64,000 nt of DNA from Flavobacterium luteolum. GTDB taxonomy: Bacteria > Bacteroidota > Bacteroidia > Flavobacteriales > Flavobacteriaceae. Shown piece by piece: positions 1 through 7,788 of the stretch. The number at the start of each line of letters is the position of its first letter. Within the stretch, counting starts at the first letter, position 1. A model generated the notes under the pieces. It made no database searches, was not told the origin of the DNA, and worked only from the letters and a program-made list of their open reading frames with translations. The stretch lies in NCBI RefSeq assembly GCF_027111275.1, contig NZ_CP114286.1, forward strand, positions 3,582,501 through 3,646,500, given 5' to 3'. The position numbers and the translations under genes were made by a program.

Positions 1-50
1 TATTTCTGGTAGTGGTTGCCACTGTTATCAAATCTTTCTTTGGAGTATAA
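1..50 (+). CDS. traE: TraE-like conjugation protein, C-terminal end only
   Basis: Reading frame 3 is open from the window edge to a TAA ending at 50 and encodes a hydrophobic tail ending in FLVVVATVIKSFFGV. This matches the C-terminus of the small membrane proteins of the TraE (DUF4134) family, which precede TraF in CTnDOT-type conjugative transposons. The rest of the gene lies outside the window. The identification relies mostly on position directly before the TraF-like gene, 11 bases downstream, and on the hydrophobic character of the tail. Confidence 0.6.
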   Translation, partial: FLVVVATVIKSFFGV

Positions 51-61
51 GCAGCTTTAAA

Positions 62-370
62 ATGAGCAGCGTTTATCAGATTAACAAAGGAATCAATCAG
101 TCAATTGAATTTAAGGGCCTGAAAGCTCAGTACATCTGGTACCTGGGCGGAGGTGTTGTGGGACTGATGATTGTTTTTGCAGTGCTTATCATAGTCGGCA
201 TTCCTTCTCTTGTCTGTGTGGTTTTAATTGGTACTGCAGGAACTGTGATGGTGATTAAGATCTATAAAATGAGCAGGCAGTATGGTGAATTTGGCATGAT
301 GAAAGCTTTAGCTGCGAGGCAGATTCCTAAATGTGTTAAGGTGCGGAGCAGGGCTATTTTTATTAAGTGA
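62..370 (+). CDS. traF: TraF-like conjugative transfer membrane protein (DUF4133 type)
   Basis: A 102-residue protein with two closely spaced hydrophobic segments (about residues 25-45 and 47-68) joined by a short loop, with a basic C-terminus. This size and layout fit the DUF4133/TraF family, small inner-membrane components of the Bacteroidota mating apparatus, probably in the VirB3 position next to the VirB4-like ATPase TraG. It lies 11 bases after the traE end and 34 bases before the methyltransferase gene, in the same long operon. The family call rests on topology, motif memory and order. The length is full for the family. Confidence 0.75.
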   Translation: MSSVYQINKGINQSIEFKGLKAQYIWYLGGGVVGLMIVFAVLIIVGIPSLVCVVLIGTAGTVMVIKIYKMSRQYGEFGMMKALAARQIPKCVKVRSRAIFIK

Positions 371-404
371 TAGTTGAAGAACGTTATAGAGATGGAGGTG
401 GATT

Positions 405-1055
405 ATGAAAGTCTTAAACTTATATGCCGGAATTGGCGGAAACCGAAAAAACTGGCATGACGTATCGGTTACGGCAGTTGAGCTGGATCCTGCGCTGGCT
501 GCTTTGTATGCGCAGAACTTTCCAGATGATAAAGTGATTGTAGGGGATGCACACCAGTATCTTTTGGATCATTACAAAGAATTTGATTTTATCTGGTCAT
601 CACCGCCGTGCCAGTCACATTCCTCTTTTCGGCAGAATATCTGCGTGAGATTCCGAGGCACTCCTGCTGTTTTTCCTGACATGAGGCTGTATCAGGAAAT
701 TTTATTTCTGCAGCATAATGCAGAGTGTTTATGGGCCGTTGAAAATGTCAAGCCTTATTACACTGTGCTTATCGAACCTGATGCTGCTTTGCAGCGTCAT
801 CTTTTCTGGTCAAATTTTCAGATTCCCGAATCGGAAATAAAGGCAGGAATTAAAATACGACACGCACAGATTCCTGAGCTTGAAGAGTCTTTAGGTTTCT
901 GTTTGAAGGGATCTAATATATCAAACAAAAGACAGGTCCTTCGAAACTGTGTGGATCCAAATCTTGGGCTTCATATTTTAAGTACGGCCAGAAGTCTCTA
1001 TATGAGTAAAGTGAAGATTAGTAAAATTATGAAAAATGGAAAAGGAGTTAGATGA
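405..1055 (+). CDS. Compact DNA cytosine-5 methyltransferase in the tra operon
   Basis: 216 residues. C5-methyltransferase motifs are visible: AdoMet-binding motif I (LNLYAGIGG, residues 4-12), an acidic motif II (VELD, 25-28), the catalytic PPCQ (Cys69), ENV (113-115), and a C-terminal NCVDPNLGLHI stretch like motifs IX-X. There is almost no room for a target-recognition domain, so it is far shorter than typical Dcm enzymes (over 300 residues). It sits between traF and traG and its end overlaps traG by 20 bases, so it is co-expressed with the transfer machinery. A likely role is protecting transferred DNA from host restriction; this is inference. No cognate restriction enzyme is present in the window. 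Confidence 0.85.
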   Translation: MKVLNLYAGIGGNRKNWHDVSVTAVELDPALAALYAQNFPDDKVIVGDAHQYLLDHYKEFDFIWSSPPCQSHSSFRQNICVRFRGTPAVFPDMRLYQEILFLQHNAECLWAVENVKPYYTVLIEPDAALQRHLFWSNFQIPESEIKAGIKIRHAQIPELEESLGFCLKGSNISNKRQVLRNCVDPNLGLHILSTARSLYMSKVKISKIMKNGKGVR

Positions 1056-3504
1056 TGTTTTACCGATCATGGACGTGCAGCATGACTGCATACTATCAAA
1101 GCAGGGAGACATTACTGTGGTCTTTAAGGCTGATCTGCCGGAAATTTTCACAATGTCGGACCAGGAATATGAGGCGTTTCACCAGTCATGGATAAAAGCT
1201 GTAAAAATACTTCCGAAGTTCACAGTTTTTCATAAACAGGATTGGTTTTTAGAAAGCAGGTATAAAGCGGACTTTAATAATGAGGACAGCAGTTTTTTGA
1301 CCAGAAGCAGTGAGAGATTTTTCAATGAAAGGCCATTTCTGGATCACTCATGTTATATAATGATTACCAAAAAACCGGCAGGAAGAAAAAATTCCAGTTC
1401 GTTATTTTCTAGTCTTATAAGGAATAATCTAGTGCCTGACGAAACGCTAAATAGGCAGTTCCTTCAAGACTTCATTGACAGTGCAGGCCAGTTTAAAAGG
1501 ATTATGGAAGACAGCGGGTTCATTAGACTCACAAGACTTCGTAATAATGAGCTGATAAGCCAGAGCAGAAAGACAGGTCTTATAGAAAAGTATTGTTTTC
1601 TATCAGAAAATGAAAATTCGTTTATATACAATGATCTCAAGTTTTCAGACGGGATGCAGATAGGGGATAAGCACAGCCAGCTTTTTACTCTTGGGGATGC
1701 CGCTGATCTGCCGGCGCTCTGCGGTTCGAGAATCAATTTTGACCGTTACTCAACGGATAAGACAAAGTTCAGCATTGGATTTGCCTCAACACTCGGCCAG
1801 CTGCTGTCCTGCAATCATATATACAACCAGTATATTTTCATTGAAGACGCACAGAAGACAATCCAAAAACTGGAGAGTAAAAGATTGCGGCTTCAGTCAC
1901 TCTCAGCCTACAGCAGGGAAAATATGATTGCCAGAGATGCCACAAATGATTTTCTCAATGAGGCTATTGCACAGCAGCGGCTGCCGGTTAAAGCGCATTT
2001 TAATGTGCTGGCCTGGTCATCTGAAAAGGAAGAACTGAAAGACATAAAAAACAAAGTTTCATCAGCTCTCGCGCAGATGGACGCAGCGGCTAAACAGGAA
2101 ACAGTTGGAGCACCGCAGATTTACTGGGCGGGGATTCCCGGAAATGCAGCGGATTTTCCAATGAATGATGCCTTTGACACTTTTACCGAGCAGGCAGTCT
2201 GTTTTCTGAATATGGAAACAGGATACCGTTCCTCACTGAGTCCCTGCGGAATAAGATTGGGAGACCGTCTGACCGGCAAGCCTGTCCACGTGGATATCAG
2301 CGACGAACCTGTTAAGATGGGAATTTGTACTAACCGAAACAAGTTCGTTTTGGGGCCTTCTGGAAGCGGAAAATCCTTTTTTACCAATCATATGGTCAGA
2401 AGCTATTACGAACAGGGAACTCATATTGTTCTGGTGGACGTCGGGCACAGCTATAAAGGCTTATGTGATATGGTAAACGGCTATTATTTTACCTATGACG
2501 AAAAGAACCCGATCCGTTTTAATCCCTTTTATATCGGGGAAGGAGACAGTCTGGATACCGAGAAAAAGGAAAGCATCAAAACGCTTCTACTGGCTTTGTG
2601 GAAGAAAGATGACGAAACCTTTAATAGAAGTGAGTATGTGGCGCTTTCCAATGCCCTTCAGCTGTATTTTGAAAAACTTGATAAGGATGAATCCATCTTT
2701 CCATGTTTCAATACTTTTTATGAGTTTTTAAAACAGGAGTTTGTAACAATTCTTCAGGGTGATAATGTAAAAGATAAGGATTTTGATGTGAATAATTTCC
2801 TTTATGTGCTTCGCCCTTATTACAGCGGAGGAGAGTTTGACTATCTGCTCAATGCTACTGAAAATCTTGATCTGCTAAAAGAGCGCTTTATTGTATTTGA
2901 ACTGGATAACATCAAAGACCATCCAATTCTTTTTCCAGTGGTGACCATCATCATCATGGAGGTATTTATCAGCAAGATGAGAAAGCTCAAGGGCATACGA
3001 AAAATGATCCTTATTGAGGAAGCATGGAAAGCTATTGCGAAGGAAGGAATGTCAGAATATATCAAATATCTTTTTAAAACTGTGCGTAAGTTCTTTGGCG
3101 AGGCAATAGTAGTAACGCAGGAGGTTGAAGACATTATCTCTTCACCCATAGTGAAGCAGGCCATTATTAATAACAGTGACTGCAAAATTCTGCTGGACCA
3201 GAGCAAGTATCAAAACAAGTTTGACCAGATTCAGGAACTGCTTGGGCTGACCGATAAAGAAAAAGCACTGGTGCTTTCGGTGAACAAAGCAAATGATCCT
3301 GCCAAGAAATACAAGGAAGTTTTTATCTCGCTTGGCGGGATGCTGTCCAAGGTATACAGGACAGAAGTATCTCTGGAGGAATATCTTGCCTACACAACAG
3401 AGGAAAGCGAGAAAGTAAAAATGAATGCCTACGCTCAGAAATTTGGCGGAGACATCAAAAAAGGAATTGCCGCTATGGCTCAGGAATTAAGAAACGGAAC
3501 TTAA
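1036..3504 (+). CDS. traG: TraG family conjugation ATPase (VirB4-like)
   Basis: 822 residues, the usual size for Bacteroidota TraG. Walker A (GPSGSGKS) begins near residue 440 and a Walker B-like KMILIEEAW near residue 656, followed by an FFGEAIVVTQEVEDI segment typical of VirB4/TraG proteins. The N-terminal half resembles the VirB4 N-domain. The protein should energise assembly of the mating channel at the inner membrane. The ATG at 1036 overlaps the methyltransferase end by 20 bases, and the GGAAAAGGAG context is partly purine-rich. The name follows CTnDOT usage and does not mean an F-type TraG or a coupling protein. Confidence 0.93.
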   Translation: MEKELDDVLPIMDVQHDCILSKQGDITVVFKADLPEIFTMSDQEYEAFHQSWIKAVKILPKFTVFHKQDWFLESRYKADFNNEDSSFLTRSSERFFNERPFLDHSCYIMITKKPAGRKNSSSLFSSLIRNNLVPDETLNRQFLQDFIDSAGQFKRIMEDSGFIRLTRLRNNELISQSRKTGLIEKYCFLSENENSFIYNDLKFSDGMQIGDKHSQLFTLGDAADLPALCGSRINFDRYSTDKTKFSIGFASTLGQLLSCNHIYNQYIFIEDAQKTIQKLESKRLRLQSLSAYSRENMIARDATNDFLNEAIAQQRLPVKAHFNVLAWSSEKEELKDIKNKVSSALAQMDAAAKQETVGAPQIYWAGIPGNAADFPMNDAFDTFTEQAVCFLNMETGYRSSLSPCGIRLGDRLTGKPVHVDISDEPVKMGICTNRNKFVLGPSGSGKSFFTNHMVRSYYEQGTHIVLVDVGHSYKGLCDMVNGYYFTYDEKNPIRFNPFYIGEGDSLDTEKKESIKTLLLALWKKDDETFNRSEYVALSNALQLYFEKLDKDESIFPCFNTFYEFLKQEFVTILQGDNVKDKDFDVNNFLYVLRPYYSGGEFDYLLNATENLDLLKERFIVFELDNIKDHPILFPVVTIIIMEVFISKMRKLKGIRKMILIEEAWKAIAKEGMSEYIKYLFKTVRKFFGEAIVVTQEVEDIISSPIVKQAIINNSDCKILLDQSKYQNKFDQIQELLGLTDKEKALVLSVNKANDPAKKYKEVFISLGGMLSKVYRTEVSLEEYLAYTTEESEKVKMNAYAQKFGGDIKKGIAAMAQELRNGT

Positions 3505-3516
3505 AATATTGAAGGA

Positions 3517-4206
3517 ATGAAAACAAAAATTAAGGCCGCTGCATTTTTAATGTGCTTTTTATTAATAAGCATGCCTGCAAGACCGGCAGAAAAGATGACG
3601 GCCCTGCCGATACTGGAGATTGTAAAAGCAGTTACAAAAAAAGTAATAAAGGCAATTGATCTGGGTATCCAGAGAATGCAGAATAAGACCATCTGGCTTC
3701 AGAATGCACAGAAACAGATTGAAAACACACTTTCAAAACTGAAACTCGATGAGATTTCAGACTGGACAAAAAAACAGCGTGACCTCTACAAGGATTATTA
3801 CGATGAACTGCAGAAGGTGAAATCTATTATTACGTACTATCAGAGGATTAAAGAAATTTCAGCAAAACAGACCAGGCTGATTGATGAGTATGAAAAGGCC
3901 TGGAATCTTTTTAAAAGAGACGACCATTTCAAGAGCTCTGAACTTGAATACATGGGAAAAGTGTATGACGGAATTCTTGAAGAAAGTATGAAGAATATCG
4001 ACCAGATATTTTTAATCATCGAATCTTTCACCATGCAGATGAGCGATCTGAAAAGACTCGAAATTATAAATACAGCAGCGGATCAGATAGATTCAAATTA
4101 CAATGATCTGAGACTTTTTAACCAGCAGAATGTTCTGCTCAGCCTCCAGAGAGCAAAAACGGATGCTGATGTAAATAAAGTGAAACAATTTTATGGAATT
4201 CCGTAA
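3517..4206 (+). CDS. traI: TraI-like secreted conjugation protein (first of three related proteins)
   Basis: 229 residues with an N-terminal signal peptide (hydrophobic residues 7-22, ending near ARPAEK). The remainder is charged and helical, consistent with coiled coil. In CTnDOT-type elements the protein in this slot between TraG and TraJ is TraI, possibly a VirB5-like periplasmic or pilus-associated protein. Its C-terminal part (ELEYMGKVYDGIL...MSDLKRLEIINTAADQI...NVLLSLQRAKTDADVNK, in pieces) shares spacing and residues with the next two genes, suggesting duplication. It starts 12 bases after traG. Confidence 0.7.
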   Translation: MKTKIKAAAFLMCFLLISMPARPAEKMTALPILEIVKAVTKKVIKAIDLGIQRMQNKTIWLQNAQKQIENTLSKLKLDEISDWTKKQRDLYKDYYDELQKVKSIITYYQRIKEISAKQTRLIDEYEKAWNLFKRDDHFKSSELEYMGKVYDGILEESMKNIDQIFLIIESFTMQMSDLKRLEIINTAADQIDSNYNDLRLFNQQNVLLSLQRAKTDADVNKVKQFYGIP

Positions 4207-4218
4207 TCAACTTTAAAA

Positions 4219-4839
4219 ATGATGAAAAATATAATAATGCTTCTTGCGGTTTTATGTTTATCTGCATGCCAGCTTCAGGCTCAGCAGGCAAAGCAGAAAA
4301 GGATGCTGCTGCTTCAGATAGCAGCCCTGCGGACTTATGTGGATTATGCGGCAAAAGGCTATAAGGCAGTTAAAAGCGGACTTAATTTTATATCAGATGC
4401 AAAGAAAGGAGAAGTGAACCTGCACAGCGATTATTTCACATCACTGGTATCAGTTAATCCTAAAGTAAAAAACTACGGCAGGGTGGCTGAAATAATCACT
4501 CTTCAGATTGAAATTTTTAAGATATATAAAAATACTTTAGCAAGCCTCCCTCAGGATGATCTGTTTCTCGGAAATGAACTTGAATACATTGAAAGGACTT
4601 TCAGGCGCCTGCTGGACAGCTGTGATGACAATCTTGATATACTGCTTCTGATCACAACAACTACATCACTTGAAATGAAAGATGATGAACGTATTGAACG
4701 TATTGATGGACTGTACGAAGCTGTGCAGGAAGATTATGCCTTCTGTAAAAAATTCAGCGGTGAGCTGAAACTTCTGGCATTATCAAAAAAAAGAGAAAAA
4801 AATGATGTGAAACAAGCCGAAGTTCTACTTGGCTTATAA
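4219..4839 (+). CDS. TraI-related secreted protein, possible lipoprotein (TerB-annotated type)
   Basis: 206 residues. The N-terminus MLLAVLCLSACQLQAQ contains LSAC, which fits a lipobox (lipidation at Cys16 or Cys17 depending on which start Met is used), although cleavage after QA is also possible. The body is helical. It keeps the C-terminal pattern of the preceding gene: ELEYIERTF, then EMKDDERIERIDGLYEAV, then ALSKKREKNDVKQ. Similar genes in Bacteroidota ICEs are, from memory, often labelled TerB-family tellurite resistance, but nothing here suggests a tellurite function. Inferred role: periplasmic part of the mating apparatus. Spacing to its neighbours is 12 and 11 bases. Confidence 0.6.
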   Translation: MMKNIIMLLAVLCLSACQLQAQQAKQKRMLLLQIAALRTYVDYAAKGYKAVKSGLNFISDAKKGEVNLHSDYFTSLVSVNPKVKNYGRVAEIITLQIEIFKIYKNTLASLPQDDLFLGNELEYIERTFRRLLDSCDDNLDILLLITTTTSLEMKDDERIERIDGLYEAVQEDYAFCKKFSGELKLLALSKKREKNDVKQAEVLLGL

Positions 4840-4850
4840 ATTAACAAATC

Positions 4851-5486
4851 ATGAAAAAGATACTTATGTTTTTTGCAATGTTTTTTCTTTTCTGCATGCC
4901 TTTTTCAGGAAAGGCACAGTCAGCTGAAATCCAGCAGCTCATTTTAAATATCGAAAAACTCTCGCAGTTTAAAAAGATATTAAGTGATATGAAGAAAGGA
5001 TATGATATTCTCAGCGGAGGGTATAAGGCTGTTAAGGATATGTCGGAAGGAAATTTTTCACTGCATAAGACTTTTCTGGATGCCCTGATGCAGGTCAGCC
5101 CAGTTGTAAAAAATTACAAGAGAGTCGGGGATATAATCGAATATCAGTTTACGCTTGTTAGGGAAAGCAGAAAAGGGATAGACCGCATCATTAAGAATGA
5201 AAGGTTCAGCCGTCAGGAAATCCAGTATTTTGAAAAAGTGTATTCTAATTTAAGCAGGGAAAGCCTTAGAAATATAGATGAACTGACTTCCATCGTAACA
5301 GCAGACAAACTCAGAATGAGTGATGACGAAAGGCTTGCAGCTATAGATAAGATATATGAAGATATGCAGCAGAAGGTGCTCTTTCTAAATGATTTTAACG
5401 GATCAACATCAGTGCTTGCGCTGCAGCGTTCTAAGGAAGCTAATGATGTGAATGCGATGCGGAACAGTTATCAGTTTAAAAATTAA
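4851..5486 (+). CDS. TraI-related secreted protein (third tandem copy)
   Basis: 211 residues with a clear signal peptide (MKKILMFFAMFFLFCMPFSGKAQ). It is closely related to the preceding protein: both have a Y-x-I/AVK-region, a LHS/K-F-x-D/TSL-VS-VVKNY-RV segment in the middle, and a C-terminal MSDDERLAAIDKIYEDMQ block followed by LALQRSKEANDVNAM. The start is supported by the signal peptide. It lies 11 bases after the second copy and 10 before traJ. No enzyme motif is seen. Likely a periplasmic or surface component of the transfer machinery; the exact role is unknown. Confidence 0.6.
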   Translation: MKKILMFFAMFFLFCMPFSGKAQSAEIQQLILNIEKLSQFKKILSDMKKGYDILSGGYKAVKDMSEGNFSLHKTFLDALMQVSPVVKNYKRVGDIIEYQFTLVRESRKGIDRIIKNERFSRQEIQYFEKVYSNLSRESLRNIDELTSIVTADKLRMSDDERLAAIDKIYEDMQQKVLFLNDFNGSTSVLALQRSKEANDVNAMRNSYQFKN

Positions 5487-5496
5487 CTCTGGCCTT

Positions 5497-6699
5497 ATGA
5501 TAAATATTTTCAAATCAGCCCTATTAGTTTTAATGCTCTTTATGTTCCCGGAAAAGGTTTCTGCACAGGGACTTGGAGATAATATAGGCAGTCTTCATGC
5601 AGTTCTGGAACAGCTTTATGATGAGATGATGCCCCTATGCAGTAATCTGATTGGAGTCGGGCAGGGGCTGGCGGGTTTTGCCGCAGTCTTTTATATCGCT
5701 TCCAGAGTCTGGCGACATATTGCCAATGCGGAACCGATTGATTTTTATCCGCTCTTCAGGCCCTTTGTGATCGGTTTCTGTATTATGATTTTTCCTTCTG
5801 TTCTGGCGCTCTTAAACGGGGTTATGAAACCAACTGTTACTGCCACAGCTTCTATGGTTGACGGGTCAAACAAAGCAATCGAAGTGCTGCTGAGAGAAAA
5901 AGAAAAAGCAGTAAAAGAAAGCGCACCTTGGAAAATGTATGTCGGAGTGCTGGGTACAGGCGACCGCGACAGATGGTATAAATACACGCACGAGGGCGCA
6001 GATCCTTCTGATGAAGGACTTATGGAAGGAATTGGAAATGATGTAAAATTTGCAATGGAGAAAGCTTCATACAGTTTCAGGAATTCTGTAAAGGAATGGG
6101 TGAGCGAAATTCTGAGAATTCTCTTCGAAGCTTCTTCATTGTGTATTGATACGCTCAGGACGTTCCAGCTTGTGGTGCTGTCAATTTTAGGACCTCTGGT
6201 ATTTGGTATCGCAGTCTTTGACGGATTCCAGCATACCCTGACGGTCTGGCTTGCCAGGTATATAAACATTTATCTCTGGCTTCCCGTTGCCAACATTTTC
6301 GGAAGCATTATCGGGAAGATTCAGGAACAGATGCTAAGGCTTGATATCTCACAGATTAATACTTCGGGAGATACCTTTTTCAGCAGGACCGATATAGGAT
6401 ACTTAATTTTCATGATTATAGGAATTGTGGGGTACTTTACTGTCCCTTCCGTAGCCAATTATATCGTGCATGCATCAGGAGGAAGCGCATTGGGACAGAA
6501 AGTGACAAGCCTGTTTGGCGGATCAACTTCTACTGTGATCGGAGGTGCTGCCACAGGAACAGGAATGATAATGGATTCAATGGGCAATGCGGCAGGCAGA
6601 ATGAGCCAGAGCATGTCGTCTTCAGCCGCTGCGTCGCCTTATTTTGAGGAAAAAGGAAATTACATGAGCGACAAGCTCAAAGGAAACTCTAAAAGTTAA
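5497..6699 (+). CDS. traJ: TraJ conjugative transfer membrane protein (VirB6-like)
   Basis: I start it at 5497 (MINIFKSALL), giving 400 residues with a signal peptide ending near VSAQ. An upstream in-frame ATG at 5452 would overlap the previous gene and place the signal peptide internally. About five membrane segments follow, including stretches around FAAVFYIASRVW, VIGFCIMIFPSVLALL, LVVLSILGPLVFGIAVF and LIFMIIGIVGYF. The C-terminus is rich in Gly, Ser, Thr and Ala. Size, topology and position after the TraI-like genes match TraJ of CTnDOT-type elements, a polytopic channel component comparable to VirB6. Confidence 0.88.
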   Translation: MINIFKSALLVLMLFMFPEKVSAQGLGDNIGSLHAVLEQLYDEMMPLCSNLIGVGQGLAGFAAVFYIASRVWRHIANAEPIDFYPLFRPFVIGFCIMIFPSVLALLNGVMKPTVTATASMVDGSNKAIEVLLREKEKAVKESAPWKMYVGVLGTGDRDRWYKYTHEGADPSDEGLMEGIGNDVKFAMEKASYSFRNSVKEWVSEILRILFEASSLCIDTLRTFQLVVLSILGPLVFGIAVFDGFQHTLTVWLARYINIYLWLPVANIFGSIIGKIQEQMLRLDISQINTSGDTFFSRTDIGYLIFMIIGIVGYFTVPSVANYIVHASGGSALGQKVTSLFGGSTSTVIGGAATGTGMIMDSMGNAAGRMSQSMSSSAAASPYFEEKGNYMSDKLKGNSKS

Positions 6700-6711
6700 A
6701 AACACTAGATT

Positions 6712-7335
6712 ATGTTTAGTAAAATGAAAAATATTGATACGGCTTTCCGCCATGTCAGAGGATTTAGCATGCTGGTTATCCTTTGCTGCGCTGCCATAAC
6801 CTGTTATGCTCTTTATAAAAGTTTCAGTTCCGTCGCTTTGATGCAGGACAAGGTTTACATCCTGGCAAATGGAAAGGCGCTTGAGGCATTTGCATCAGAC
6901 CGTAAGGATAATGTACAAGTTGAAGCAAGGGATCATGTCAGGACATTCCATCAGTTTTTCTTCAGCCTTGACCCAGATGATAAAGTAATTAAAGCCAATG
7001 TAACCAAGGCCTTGTATCTGGCTGATAATTCTGTTAAACGCATATATGATGATTTAAAAGAAAACGGATATTATTCGGGAATTATATCAGGAAATATAAG
7101 CCAGACTGTTATTGTAGACAGCGTCCGCATTGATATTAATGAATATCCCTACCGCTTTAAATGTTATGCCCGGCAGAACATCATAAGGACAACAAGCATA
7201 TTGAACAGAAATCTGATTACAGAAGGAACGCTGCGAAATGTTTCAAGGAGCGATAACAATCCGCATGGTTTTCTGATTGAACGTTTCAATACTCTTGAGA
7301 ATAAAGATCTTGGAACAGTAAACAGAAATCCATGA
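6712..7335 (+). CDS. traK: TraK conjugative transfer protein (VirB8-like)
   Basis: 207 residues: a short cytoplasmic N-terminus, one membrane anchor at about residues 17-36 (GFSMLVILCCAAITCYALY), then a periplasmic domain. The VEARDHVRTFHQFFFSLDPDD motif region, given here in abbreviated form, is typical of Bacteroidota TraK, which occupies the VirB8 position in the channel. It starts 12 bases after traJ, and its TGA stop overlaps the next start (ATGA). Intact length; no anomaly seen. Confidence 0.92.
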   Translation: MFSKMKNIDTAFRHVRGFSMLVILCCAAITCYALYKSFSSVALMQDKVYILANGKALEAFASDRKDNVQVEARDHVRTFHQFFFSLDPDDKVIKANVTKALYLADNSVKRIYDDLKENGYYSGIISGNISQTVIVDSVRIDINEYPYRFKCYARQNIIRTTSILNRNLITEGTLRNVSRSDNNPHGFLIERFNTLENKDLGTVNRNP

Positions 7336-7784
7336 GAAGTCTGCTGCGAAAACAAAGACAGAATGTAAAATCTTCAAGGCCATATCTGATTATCAGATTC
7401 TGGTGGGTAACAAAAATGGATAGGCTAACTAGAGACCTTTCAAATTCACAGCTCAAGTTTTCTGTAATCATTTTTGCGGCCCTTGGAACGATTTTATGTG
7501 TTTATAACGCATTGAGCGGTTTTCTGTCAGAAAGTCAAAAATCAATGCACATTGATGCAGTAAAAGTGATTAAGCCTGCTTATAATGATGAGGGAGGCCA
7601 GATGCATTCTCTGGATCTGCCATTAAAAAAATATGCTGAGAGATCCAATCTCAGCAGATATATTGACAGTGTGATAAATGCAGCAGATTTAATCGATTTA
7701 TGTAAAAATCAAAATTCCAATTCTAAAGATTTTACCAGCAGTCCGAAGCTCAAGGAAACTAATTCATCTAACTATAAAAAATAA
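7332..7784 (+). CDS. Single-pass membrane protein in the TraL position
   Basis: 150 residues from the ATG at 7332, which overlaps the traK stop by four bases. An internal ATG at 7416 (MDRLTRDLSN) would give a 122-residue protein and is an equally credible start. One membrane segment (about residues 43-64 of the long form) is followed by a polar, Ser/Asn/Lys-rich tail. CTnDOT-type operons carry the small TraL protein between TraK and TraM, and this gene fills that slot, but I do not recognise conserved TraL residues. Called by position and topology only. Confidence 0.6.
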   Translation: MRSLLRKQRQNVKSSRPYLIIRFWWVTKMDRLTRDLSNSQLKFSVIIFAALGTILCVYNALSGFLSESQKSMHIDAVKVIKPAYNDEGGQMHSLDLPLKKYAERSNLSRYIDSVINAADLIDLCKNQNSNSKDFTSSPKLKETNSSNYKK

Positions 7785-7788
7785 GATT

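Noticed and set aside
5452..5496. Upstream ATG for traJ
   Set aside because: It overlaps the preceding gene and would put the signal peptide 15 residues in; the ATG at 5497 is cleaner.
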